A DNA stretch of 40,115 bases from CALFXN01 sp937957815 (GTDB taxonomy: Bacteria; Synergistota; Synergistia; Synergistales; Aminobacteriaceae). The stretch covers positions 1-40,115 of the forward strand of contig DAIQNX010000025.1 of NCBI GenBank assembly GCA_036788195.1, in the 5' to 3' direction. Of the stretch, positions 32,550 to 39,843 are shown piece after piece (within the stretch, counting starts at the first letter, position 1; each line of letters starts with the position of its first letter). A model generated the notes under the pieces. That model saw nothing but the letters and a program-made list of their open reading frames with translations, was not told the origin of the DNA and did no database searches. Position numbers and translations under genes: made by a program.

Positions 32550-33773
32550 GTGGCAGGAGAACGGCTTGATGCAACCGGCGGCAAGAGCAAGAAAGAGGTT
32601 CTGAGCGTCCTTCTGGGCGCGGCGTTCCTGATGGCGACGTCGGCGATCGGTCCCGGGTTTCTCACGCAGACGGCGGTGTTCACGGAAAAGATGAAGGCGG
32701 CGTTCGCCTTCGCTATCCTCGTGTCCATTCTCATCGACGTCATCGTCCAGCTCAACATCTGGCGGATCCTCGCGGTCTCCGGAATGCGCGCGCAGGACGT
32801 CGCGAACAAGGTTCTTCCGGGGCTGGGATACTTCCTCGCGTTCGCGGTCGCGCTCGGCGGGCTCGTCTTCAACATCGGCAATATCGGCGGCGCGGCGATG
32901 GGCTTCAAGGTCCTCTTCGACCTTCCGCTCATATATGGCGCGATCATCAGCGCCGCCATCGCCATATGGCTCTTCCTGAGCAAGGAGATGGGCAAGGCGA
33001 TGGACCGCTTCGCACAGATCCTCGGGTTCATCATGATCGCGATGGTGTTCTACCAGGTGTTCAAGACGCAGCCCCCGGTCGGCGAAGCGCTGAAGCAGAT
33101 GGTGCTTCCCGAGAAGATCGACTGGCTCATCATCCTGACGCTCGTCGGCGGCACCGTCGGCGGTTACATCTCCTTCGCCGGGGCGCACCGGATCATCGAC
33201 GCGGGCATCGTCGGCAAGGAATCGATCGGCGACATCAACAAGGGCGCCGTCAACGGCATCGGCATCACGGGAATCATGCGCTTCCTCCTCTTCCTCGCGG
33301 TCCTCGGCGTCGTCGTCGTCGCCGGAAACAAACTCGATCCCGCGAATCCCCCCGCTTCGGCGTTCCGCATCGGAACGGGCGAAATCGGCTACAAGATCTT
33401 CGGCGTCATCCTCTGGGCGGCGGCCATCACGTCCGTCGTCGGCGCGTCCTATACGTCGATCTCCTTCCTCCGGACGCTCTTCAAGACCGTCGAATCCAAC
33501 CTCCGCTACTGGATGATCGGGTTCATCTGCGCATCGACAGCGATCTTCGCGACGGTCGGCCAGCCCGTCAAGCTCCTCATCTTCGCGGGATCGATCAACG
33601 GACTCATCCTCCCGCTTGCGCTCATCTCCGTCCTTCTCGCGGCGTACAAGAAGGACGTCGTCGGCGACTACAAACACCCGGTATGGCTGACCGTGTGCGG
33701 CTACATCATGGCCGGATTCACGCTCTGGATGGGACTCAAATCGCTTCCGAACATCCTGAAGATGTTCAGCTAG
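32550..33773 (+). CDS. NRAMP-family transporter (YcsG-like) of the 5-oxoproline cluster
   Basis: A 407-residue inner-membrane protein with about 11 membrane segments and NRAMP-like organisation. The first membrane segment reads SAIGPGFLTQTAVFT where metal transporters have DPGN, and the sixth reads SFAGAHRIIDAG in place of the MPH motif, so both main metal ligands are absent. Homologues are regular neighbours of pxpABC genes (Bacillus ycsG), which suggests carriage of 5-oxoproline or another small acid rather than metal; this is inference. GGAGGTG at 32537-32543 favours the GTG at 32550 over the ATG at 32535, which lies too near that site. First gene of the sigma-54-controlled operon. Confidence 0.85.
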   Translation: MAGERLDATGGKSKKEVLSVLLGAAFLMATSAIGPGFLTQTAVFTEKMKAAFAFAILVSILIDVIVQLNIWRILAVSGMRAQDVANKVLPGLGYFLAFAVALGGLVFNIGNIGGAAMGFKVLFDLPLIYGAIISAAIAIWLFLSKEMGKAMDRFAQILGFIMIAMVFYQVFKTQPPVGEALKQMVLPEKIDWLIILTLVGGTVGGYISFAGAHRIIDAGIVGKESIGDINKGAVNGIGITGIMRFLLFLAVLGVVVVAGNKLDPANPPASAFRIGTGEIGYKIFGVILWAAAITSVVGASYTSISFLRTLFKTVESNLRYWMIGFICASTAIFATVGQPVKLLIFAGSINGLILPLALISVLLAAYKKDVVGDYKHPVWLTVCGYIMAGFTLWMGLKSLPNILKMFS

Positions 33774-33804
33774 AATGGAGGGGCATGCAAAGGAGGCGAG
33801 AAAT

Positions 33805-34566
33805 GTGACCGGAGGAAAATACCCCAGGCTGCTCAACGCCGGGGATTCATGCGTCGTCGTCGAGTTCGGCGATTCGATCGACATGGAGGTCAACGCCCGC
33901 GTCCAGGCGCTCAAGGAGCGACTCGCGAACAGCGGACTGTCGTGCATCCGCGAACTCATCCCGACCTATCGTTCGATAGCGGTATATTTCGAGCCGGACA
34001 CGACCGACCCCGCCGGCTTCACGGCGATGCTCGAGACGCTCTCCCGGGACGAGCGAACGGCGACCGCGGTCCGTTCGGCCGGGGTCGTCATTCCCGTGTG
34101 CTACGGAGGAGAATTCGGCCCCGACATGGCGAACGTCTCCGCGCACACCGGCCTGCCGGAGGATGAGATCGTGCGCCGCCACACTGGAACGGACTGCTAT
34201 TGCTACATGCTCGGGTTCACGCCGGGCTTCGCGTATCTCGGAGGAATGGACGAAACGCTCGCGACGCCACGGCTCAAGGAACCGCGAGAAAAGATTCCGA
34301 CGGGGAGCGTCGGCGTCGCGGGCAAACAGACGGGAATCTACCCCATCGAAAGCCCCGGAGGCTGGCAGCTCATCGGCCGGACGCCGCTCAGGATGTTCGA
34401 TGCGGGACGCACCCCGCCGACCGTGATCGAGGCGGGAATGTGGGTGCGTTTCAGGGCGGTCGGCCGTACCGAATATGACCGTCTCGCCGCACTTCGCGCC
34501 CGGGGAGAGGCCGATATCGAACGTTTTACGCACGACTCGCGCCCGGAAGCTGGTGAACGCGCATGA
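33805..34566 (+). CDS. pxpB: 5-oxoprolinase subunit PxpB
   Basis: A 253-residue KipI/PxpB protein. With PxpC and PxpA it opens 5-oxo-L-proline to L-glutamate using ATP, in the cytoplasm. The C-terminal half carries the family signature CYCYMLGFTPGFAYLGGM, PRLKEPREKIPTGSVGVAG and TGIYPIESPGGWQLIGRTP. AAAGGAGG, eight bases upstream, fixes the GTG start at 33805. Its TGA overlaps the pxpC ATG by four bases, as expected for tight subunit pairing. Confidence 0.93.
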   Translation: MTGGKYPRLLNAGDSCVVVEFGDSIDMEVNARVQALKERLANSGLSCIRELIPTYRSIAVYFEPDTTDPAGFTAMLETLSRDERTATAVRSAGVVIPVCYGGEFGPDMANVSAHTGLPEDEIVRRHTGTDCYCYMLGFTPGFAYLGGMDETLATPRLKEPREKIPTGSVGVAGKQTGIYPIESPGGWQLIGRTPLRMFDAGRTPPTVIEAGMWVRFRAVGRTEYDRLAALRARGEADIERFTHDSRPEAGERA

Positions 34567-35663
34567 AGCTCGTGGTCGGTAACCCGGGGATGCTCACGAC
34601 CGTCCAGGACCTCGGACGCTGGGGGTACCAGCAGGCCGGAATGCCGGTCGCCGGCGCCATGGACGCCGACGCGCTCAGGATCGGAAACATCCTCGTCTGC
34701 AACGACGAAGGGGCCGCCGGGCTCGAAATCACGCTCCTCGGACCGTCACTGACGGTCGACGGCGATGGACTCGTCGCGGTGGCGGGCGCCGATCTCGGAT
34801 TCCGGATCAACGGCGGTCCGGCACCCTGCTGGACCGCTCTGAAAGTCACGACGGGGGACCGGATCTCATTCTCCGGTCCCGCGGGGGCGGGGGCGCGGGC
34901 CTACCTCTGCGTCGCGGGCGGCATCGACGTCCCTCTCGTCATGGGAAGCCGCTCGACATATCTCCGCGCGGCCCTCGGAGGATTCGGAGGCAGGGCGCTC
35001 AAGACGGGCGACCGGTTGGAATCGGGCGCGCTCCCGGTGCTCTGGAAGCGGGCGGAAGGATTCGCGTGCCCGGATGACCTGCGTCCCTGCCGGGACATGA
35101 ACGTACCGCTCAGAGTGGTACCCGGCCCGCAGGATGACCTCTTCACGCAGGAAGGCATCGATACGTTCTACGGTTCCGAATACACGATCACGAATTCGGC
35201 GGATCGCATGGGATACAGAATGGAAGGCCCCGCCGTCGCACATACCGGAGCGCCGGACATCGTCTCCGACGCCATACCCCTCGGTGCGGTCCAGATTCCG
35301 GGACACGGGCAGCCCATCGCGATGCTCGCCGACCGCCAGACGACCGGGGGATACACGAAGATCGGCGTCCTCTGCACGCCGGACATCGCCTCGCTCGCAC
35401 AACGCCTGCCCGGGCAGAAGGTTCGCTTCCGCCGCGTCACGTTCGGGGAAGCGCTTTCGATCTCACGCGCGGAGCGGGAAAGAATCGCTCTCGTGCGACA
35501 GGCGCGCGCCCTCCGGACGACGCGGCCGGACGACGCGCCGCATGCGGGAGGCAGTCCGGAAGAGCGACTCCTGGCGACGCAGCGACTCTCTTCGACAGGA
35601 TCTCTGAAACTCGTCGTCGACGGAACCGCCTACAACGTGACGTGGGAAACCGCGTCGGAATGA
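34563..35663 (+). CDS. pxpC: 5-oxoprolinase subunit PxpC
   Basis: A 366-residue KipA/PxpC protein (biotin-dependent carboxyltransferase-like, allophanate hydrolase subunit 2 family). The N-terminal family pattern TTVQDLGRWGYQQAGMPVAG is followed by EITLLGPSLTVDGDGLVAVAG and GARAYLCVAGGIDVPLVMGS; later RMGYRMEGPAV and the conserved GYTKIGVLC (QTTGGYTKIG). The last 50 residues are a loosely conserved tail. It starts inside the stop of pxpB and is followed after 22 bases by pxpA with its own AAGGGAGG. Works as a complex with PxpB, probably activating the lactam for PxpA. Confidence 0.93.
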   Translation: MKLVVGNPGMLTTVQDLGRWGYQQAGMPVAGAMDADALRIGNILVCNDEGAAGLEITLLGPSLTVDGDGLVAVAGADLGFRINGGPAPCWTALKVTTGDRISFSGPAGAGARAYLCVAGGIDVPLVMGSRSTYLRAALGGFGGRALKTGDRLESGALPVLWKRAEGFACPDDLRPCRDMNVPLRVVPGPQDDLFTQEGIDTFYGSEYTITNSADRMGYRMEGPAVAHTGAPDIVSDAIPLGAVQIPGHGQPIAMLADRQTTGGYTKIGVLCTPDIASLAQRLPGQKVRFRRVTFGEALSISRAERERIALVRQARALRTTRPDDAPHAGGSPEERLLATQRLSSTGSLKLVVDGTAYNVTWETASE

Positions 35664-35685
35664 ACCGAAAAGGGAGGCCGGCAAC

Positions 35686-36453
35686 ATGATCGATCTCAAC
35701 AGCGATCTCGGGGAAAGCTTCGGGGCCTATACGCTCGGAATGGACGACGACGTCATGAAGAGCGTCACGTCCGCCAATGTCGCCTGCGGGTTCCACGCGG
35801 GCGATCCCGAGGTCATGCTCACAACCGTGAAACTCGCCGCCGCTGCTGGCGTCGCCGTCGGAGCGCATCCGGGACACCCGGATCTCCAAGGGTTCGGACG
35901 CCGGACGATGGCATGTTCGCCCGACGAAACGTACGCCTATTGCCTGTACCAGATCGGCGCTCTCGCGGCCGTGTGCCGTTCAGCAGGCGTCAGGCTCCAG
36001 CACGTCAAGGCGCACGGAGCGCTCTACAACCAGGCCGCGAAGGATCTCGCGCTCGCGAAGGCGATCGCCCGCGCGACGAGGGACGCCGCCGACGGGCTCA
36101 TCCTGCTCGGGCTCGCGAACTCGCTGTTCGAGCAGGCGGCGCTGGAGGAAGACGTCCCCTTCGCTTCCGAGGCGTTCGCCGACAGAGGCTACCAGGCCGA
36201 CGGAACGCTCGTACCCCGGAACAAACCCGGCGCGATGATCGAAGACCTCGATGCCGCGGCGGCGCGGGTCGTCCGCATGGCGACGGAGGGCGCCGTCGAG
36301 GCTGTCGACGGAACGATCGTCAGGATGCGTCCCGACTCCGTCTGCCTTCACGGAGACAGCCCCCACGCGGTCGCCATGGCGGCGGCCGTCCGAAAGGCCC
36401 TCGAAGGGGCGAATATCGCGGTCCGACCGCTCTCGGAGGTGTTGAAGAAATGA
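35686..36453 (+). CDS. pxpA: 5-oxoprolinase subunit PxpA (LamB/YcsF family)
   Basis: A 255-residue PxpA, the TIM-barrel-like subunit of 5-oxoprolinase. Signature residues lie at the very start, IDLNSDLGESFGAY, followed by SANVACGFHAGDPEVM, GAHPGHPDLQGFGRR, HVKAHGALYNQ and SEAFADRGYQADGTLVPR, and a C-terminal SVCLHGDSPHAV. The length is normal. The TGA overlaps the ATG of the DUF1445 gene. Together with pxpB and pxpC it gives a complete enzyme. Confidence 0.96.
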   Translation: MIDLNSDLGESFGAYTLGMDDDVMKSVTSANVACGFHAGDPEVMLTTVKLAAAAGVAVGAHPGHPDLQGFGRRTMACSPDETYAYCLYQIGALAAVCRSAGVRLQHVKAHGALYNQAAKDLALAKAIARATRDAADGLILLGLANSLFEQAALEEDVPFASEAFADRGYQADGTLVPRNKPGAMIEDLDAAAARVVRMATEGAVEAVDGTIVRMRPDSVCLHGDSPHAVAMAAAVRKALEGANIAVRPLSEVLKK

Positions 36454-37250
36454 TGAAGGCAGCCGATTACGCTGCGTGGTCCCCGGAGGATGTCCGAAAG
36501 ATCATCCGCACGGGCGAATGGTCGCTCCCGACTCCGGGGATGTGCAAAGGGTACGCGCAGGCGAACCTCGTCATGCTCCCGAAGGAACTCGCCTTCGACT
36601 TTCTCGTCTTCGCCCAGCGAAACCCGAAGCCCTGCCCCGTGCTCGACGTCACGGAGCCCGGAAACCCCGAACCGAAGCTCGTGGCCCCGGGGGCCGATCT
36701 CACGACGGATATCCCGCGCTACCGCGTCTGGAAGGACGGCCTGTGCGTCGACGAGCCGACGGACGTGAAGAAATACTGGCGCGACGACATGGTCGCCTTC
36801 CTGCTCGGATGCTCCTTCACGTTCGAGAGCGCGCTTCTCGACGCGCGGATCCCGGTCCGCCACATCGAATGCAACTGCAACGTGCCGATGTACATCACGA
36901 ACATCCAATGCACCCCCGCCGGAAAACTTCGCGGCCCCATCGTCGTGAGCATGCGTCCGATCCCGCACCATCAGGTCGTCAAGGCGGCGCTCGCGACCGG
37001 CCGCTTCCCGGCCGTCCACGGCGCGCCGATCCACATCGGCGACCCCGCGGCGATCGGCATCAGGGACGTCATGAAGCCCGACATGGGAGACCCCGTCCCG
37101 ATCAACGAGGGAGAGGTCCCGGTCTTCTGGGCCTGCGGCTGCACGCCTCAGGCCGCGCTCATGGACTGCAAGCCGCCGTTTGCGATCACGCACGCACCCG
37201 GCCACATGTTCATCACCAGCGTCAAGGACAGCGACTACGCAGTGTTCTAG
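36450..37250 (+). CDS. Putative hydro-lyase, DUF1445 (YcsI family)
   Basis: A 266-residue DUF1445 protein, a frequent companion of pxp genes (Bacillus ycsI). Recognisable segments are RTGEWSLPTPGMCKGYAQAN, DIPRYRVWKDG, VAFLLGCSFTFESALLDA, RHIECNCNVPMY and FWACGCTPQAAL near the C-terminus. The family is related to part of vertebrate D-glutamate cyclase, so a role in 5-oxo-D-proline or D-glutamate metabolism is possible but unproven. GGAGGTG (36435-36441) precedes tandem ATG codons at 36450 and 36453; the first overlaps the pxpA stop. Last gene of the operon; a strong hairpin follows. Confidence 0.9.
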   Translation: MMKAADYAAWSPEDVRKIIRTGEWSLPTPGMCKGYAQANLVMLPKELAFDFLVFAQRNPKPCPVLDVTEPGNPEPKLVAPGADLTTDIPRYRVWKDGLCVDEPTDVKKYWRDDMVAFLLGCSFTFESALLDARIPVRHIECNCNVPMYITNIQCTPAGKLRGPIVVSMRPIPHHQVVKAALATGRFPAVHGAPIHIGDPAAIGIRDVMKPDMGDPVPINEGEVPVFWACGCTPQAALMDCKPPFAITHAPGHMFITSVKDSDYAVF

Positions 37251-37261
37251 GCGATGACAAC

Positions 37262-37288
37262 GCGGGGGCGTCCGAAAGACGCCCCCGC
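37262..37288 (+). terminator. Hairpin ending the 5-oxoproline operon
   Basis: Perfect 11-base stem GCGGGGGCGTC / GACGCCCCCGC with a five-base loop, 12 bases after the DUF1445 stop. No T-run, so termination may be partial. It opens a 368-bp intergenic stretch whose other contents are listed separately. Confidence 0.6.
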
Positions 37289-37304
37289 CACATGAGTGCC
37301 GCAT

Positions 37305-37374
37305 AAAAAACAGACTCCGAGGGATCGGAGCCTTGATACGGGGAAACCGTAAAGGGTTTTCCCCTTTGTTTGGG
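37305..37374 (-). ncRNA. Candidate small structured RNA
   Basis: Read on the minus strand, about 70 bases downstream of a promoter-like sequence contain three consecutive short hairpins: 37351-37367 (6 bp), 37337-37351 (5 bp, sharing one base with the first) and 37315-37330 (6 bp, four-base loop); the last is followed by TCTG and six T (37305-37310), i.e. a rho-independent terminator. There is no reading frame. It matches no RNA family I recognise. It could alternatively be debris of readthrough control for the plus strand. Confidence 0.35.
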
Positions 37375-37380
37375 CAGAGC

Positions 37381-37409
37381 AGTACAGGAAACTTGTCGAC
37401 GGTCGTCAA
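37381..37409 (-). promoter_or_regulatory. Promoter-like sequence for the candidate small RNA
   Basis: On the minus strand TTGACG (37404-37409), 17-base spacer, TGTACT (37381-37386). Predicted start near 37374. Because hexamer matches occur by chance, support comes mainly from the terminator 70 bases further on. Confidence 0.4.
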
Positions 37410-37535
37410 GATAATTAATCCCCAGAATCCGCATTTCGTGCAAAACTTCGATTCGTCATTCCGTCCCGATGCGCGTTCTCCTCTTCCGCACACTTACGTT
37501 CCATATAACAGAACAATAGTCTATCCAGTCGAACA

Positions 37536-37564
37536 TTGACGAAGCTCCCCGTGGTCAGTAAGAT
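37536..37564 (+). promoter_or_regulatory. Sigma-70-type promoter of the yiaK-TRAP genes
   Basis: TTGACG (37536-37541), 17-base spacer, TAAGAT (37559-37564). Predicted start near 37571, giving a leader of about 48 bases before the ATG at 37619. Confidence 0.65.
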
Positions 37565-37618
37565 TACCCTGCAAGCGATGAAATTTCCCGACGATTCGAC
37601 GAAAGGGCGGCGCATATC

Positions 37619-38620
37619 ATGCGAGTCGCGTACGACGAGATGAAGGGCGTCTTTGAACAGATCCTTCTGAAATACGGCTTTCCGGAAAAGACGGCCGACA
37701 TCTCGGCGAGGCTCTTCACGGACAATAGCTGCGACGGCGTCTCCTCCCACGGCGTGAACCGCTTTCCGCGCGTGACCTCCTATATCAGGAAGGGATACAT
37801 CCGTCCCGACGCCGAGCCGTCGCTCGAAGCGTCGTGGGGCGCAATGGAGCGATGGAACGGGAATCTCGCGATGGGCAACACGAACGCGGTGTTCGCGATG
37901 GACCGCGCGATGGCCCTGGCCGACGCGGCCGGAATCGGATGCGTCGCGATGCGCAACACGAACCACTGGATGCGCGGCGGCGCCTACGGACTCCAGGCAG
38001 CCCGCGCCGGATACATCGGCGTCTGCTGGACGAACACGCAGCCGAACATGCCTCCATGGGGCGCGAAGGACCGGCGCATCGGCAACAATCCGCTGGTCCT
38101 CGCGATACCGCACAAGGAGTATCCCGTTCTCATGGATGGCGCTCTCGCACAGTTCTCGTACGGCGCGATCGAGAGCGCGCGTTTCGCCGGCAAGCAGCTT
38201 CCCGTCCCGGGAGGGTACGACCGGAACGGAAATCTGACGACCGATCCGGCCTCCGTGGAGGAGACGTGGCGCGTGCTTCCGATCGGCTTCTGGAAGGGGT
38301 CGGGTCTTTCGATCGCGCTCGACATGATCGGCGCGATCCTGTCGGGCGGAAACACTGTCACCGAGGTCGGCAAGCTTGGCGACGAATTCTCGGTCTCGCA
38401 GGTGTTCATCGCCTTCGCCCCCCATGATGACGCTTTCGTGGAGAAAATCACGGAATCGGTCATCGCCGACCTTCGGGCAGCCACACCGGTTGGGGAGGAT
38501 GGGGAGATTCTCTATCCCGGCGAACGGGCGGGCCGGACGCACAGGGAGAACCTCGAGCGGGGCATTCCCGTCGTCGAAGACATCTGGCGCGGCATTCTCG
38601 ACGAGCTTCACGGCGCGTAA
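37619..38620 (+). CDS. YiaK-like 2,3-diketo-L-gulonate reductase (Ldh2 family)
   Basis: A 333-residue NAD(P)H-dependent oxidoreductase of the malate/L-lactate dehydrogenase-2 family. It matches remembered E. coli YiaK (3-dehydro-L-gulonate 2-dehydrogenase) closely in SHGVNRFPR, ALRN/AMRNTNHWMRGGAYG, GYIGVCWTNTQPNMPPWGAK, RIGNNPLVLAIP, FSYGAIE and LPIGFWKGSGLSI. The conserved SHG His and the NHW segment include the presumed catalytic base. Downstream are TRAP transporter genes, as in the E. coli yiaK-yiaMNO order, supporting uptake and reduction of an oxidised sugar acid; no yiaL or kinase gene is seen. The ribosome binding site (AAAGGGCGG) is moderate. Substrate in this organism is inferred. 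Confidence 0.85.
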   Translation: MRVAYDEMKGVFEQILLKYGFPEKTADISARLFTDNSCDGVSSHGVNRFPRVTSYIRKGYIRPDAEPSLEASWGAMERWNGNLAMGNTNAVFAMDRAMALADAAGIGCVAMRNTNHWMRGGAYGLQAARAGYIGVCWTNTQPNMPPWGAKDRRIGNNPLVLAIPHKEYPVLMDGALAQFSYGAIESARFAGKQLPVPGGYDRNGNLTTDPASVEETWRVLPIGFWKGSGLSIALDMIGAILSGGNTVTEVGKLGDEFSVSQVFIAFAPHDDAFVEKITESVIADLRAATPVGEDGEILYPGERAGRTHRENLERGIPVVEDIWRGILDELHGA

Positions 38621-38632
38621 GGCAGGAGTTCT

Positions 38633-38652
38633 GCGGGAGGAAAGCCTCCCGC
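38633..38652 (+). terminator. Intercistronic hairpin between yiaK-like and TRAP genes
   Basis: Eight-base perfect stem GCGGGAGG / CCTCCCGC with AAAG loop, no T-run. More likely an mRNA-stabilising or processing hairpin before the highly expressed binding-protein gene than a full terminator. Confidence 0.4.
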
Positions 38653-38692
38653 TCTCATCACAATCTCATACTCTCAGAGGAGGTACCACGGA

Positions 38693-39706
38693 ATGAGGAA
38701 GTTTGCGGCACTGTTTCTCGCAGCGGCTCTCGCGCTCGTCTTCGCCGTCCAGGCGGTTCCCGCACGGAGCGACGCGGCTCCGCTGAAGCTCGTCGCGGCG
38801 CACAACCAGACGTCCCAGGAGAACCCCTACCAGTACGGCATGAAGAAGTTCAAGGAAGTTCTCGAGAAGATCTCCGGCGGCGAAATCACGGTCGACGTCC
38901 ATGCCGGGACGATCGGGACGAACGAGGACGAACTCGTCGAGAAGCTCAAGCTCGGCGCGGCCGACGTCGTCGTCGCGTCCCCCGGCTTCATGACCAAGAT
39001 CGGGATCCCCGAGGTGGATCTCTTCTCGCTGCTCTATCTCTACAAGAGCTTCGACCACTGGGGAAAGGTCGTCGACGGCGAGGTCGGACAGACGCTCTCG
39101 AAGATCATCAACGAAAAGTCGAAGAACACCTTCCGGATCGCCGCGTTCTGGTCCGCGGGCGTCCGGAACTACTACGGCAAGAAGCCCGTCAACGCGATCG
39201 ACGACCTCAAGGGCATGAAGATCCGCACCCAGATGTCCGGCGTCGTCGCCGAGTTCTGGAAAAAGACCGGCGCGATCCCGACCCAGGTCGCATGGGGCGA
39301 ACTCTACCAGGCGCTCCAGCAGGGCATCGTCGACGCGGCCGAGAACGACTACACGAACTTCAGCCTTCTCGACCACCACAAGACCGCCAACGGAAAGTTC
39401 ATCACCGAGACGGAGCACGACTACACGACCCGCTTCGTCCTGATGAACGGCAAGAAGTGGGACACACTGACCGACAAGCAGAAGGAATGGATCACTGCGG
39501 CGATGAAGGAAGCCACGACCGAGGAACGCGCCGTGACGTTCGACCGGCTCGCGAAGTCCAAGGCGAAGGTCATCGCGGACGGCGGCGTCGTGAACACCCT
39601 CGACAAGGCCCCGTTCATGGCCATTGCGGTTCCCATCCAGGACAAACTCGCCGAGTCGCTGAAGCTGACCGATCTCGTGGAGAAAATCCGGGCTGCGGGA
39701 AAGTAG
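38693..39706 (+). CDS. TRAP transporter substrate-binding protein (DctP family)
   Basis: A 337-residue periplasmic receptor of a TRAP carrier for an organic acid. The signal peptide (about 1-28) ends near ARSDA; the mature part opens KLVAAHNQTSQENPYQYG and has the family core AIDDLKGMKIRTQMSGV with the carboxylate-binding Arg, then WGELYQALQQGIVDAAEND. GAGGAGGT eight bases upstream supports the start. It follows the YiaK-like gene and precedes dctQ, after two strong hairpins. A diketogulonate-like ligand is suggested only by context; similarity to YiaO itself is low. Confidence 0.92.
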   Translation: MRKFAALFLAAALALVFAVQAVPARSDAAPLKLVAAHNQTSQENPYQYGMKKFKEVLEKISGGEITVDVHAGTIGTNEDELVEKLKLGAADVVVASPGFMTKIGIPEVDLFSLLYLYKSFDHWGKVVDGEVGQTLSKIINEKSKNTFRIAAFWSAGVRNYYGKKPVNAIDDLKGMKIRTQMSGVVAEFWKKTGAIPTQVAWGELYQALQQGIVDAAENDYTNFSLLDHHKTANGKFITETEHDYTTRFVLMNGKKWDTLTDKQKEWITAAMKEATTEERAVTFDRLAKSKAKVIADGGVVNTLDKAPFMAIAVPIQDKLAESLKLTDLVEKIRAAGK

Positions 39707-39718
39707 CCTGCGCTCCGG

Positions 39719-39760
39719 ACGCCGTTCCCCCTCCCCCGATGGGAGGGGGAACGGCGTTTC
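39719..39760 (+). terminator. Strong hairpin after the TRAP receptor gene
   Basis: A 17-base perfect stem (39719-39735 with 39741-39757, five-base loop) followed by TTCTTT. Lies inside the TRAP operon, where partial termination would keep the receptor in excess over the membrane subunits. Confidence 0.75.
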
Positions 39761-39779
39761 TTTGAAGGACTGCTCCCCG

Positions 39780-39811
39780 GATTCCCCGCGCCGCGCGGGG
39801 GATCTTTCTTT
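39780..39811 (+). terminator. Second tandem terminator-like hairpin
   Basis: Eleven-pair stem with one G-T pair (39780-39790 with 39794-39804, three-base loop) followed by TTTCTTT, 23 bases after the first hairpin and 33 bases before dctQ. Confidence 0.65.
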
Positions 39812-39843
39812 ATCCGGCGGTCTTTCCGCAAAGGAGGAACACC

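Noticed and set aside
32523..33959. 478-codon minus-strand open frame opposite the NRAMP-type gene
   Set aside because: Asp/Arg/Glu-rich mirror of a membrane protein; no independent start or homology.
37315..37367. Riboswitch in the leader of the yiaK-like gene
   Set aside because: The gene's promoter lies downstream at 37536-37564, so these hairpins are not in its leader, and they match no riboswitch consensus I know.
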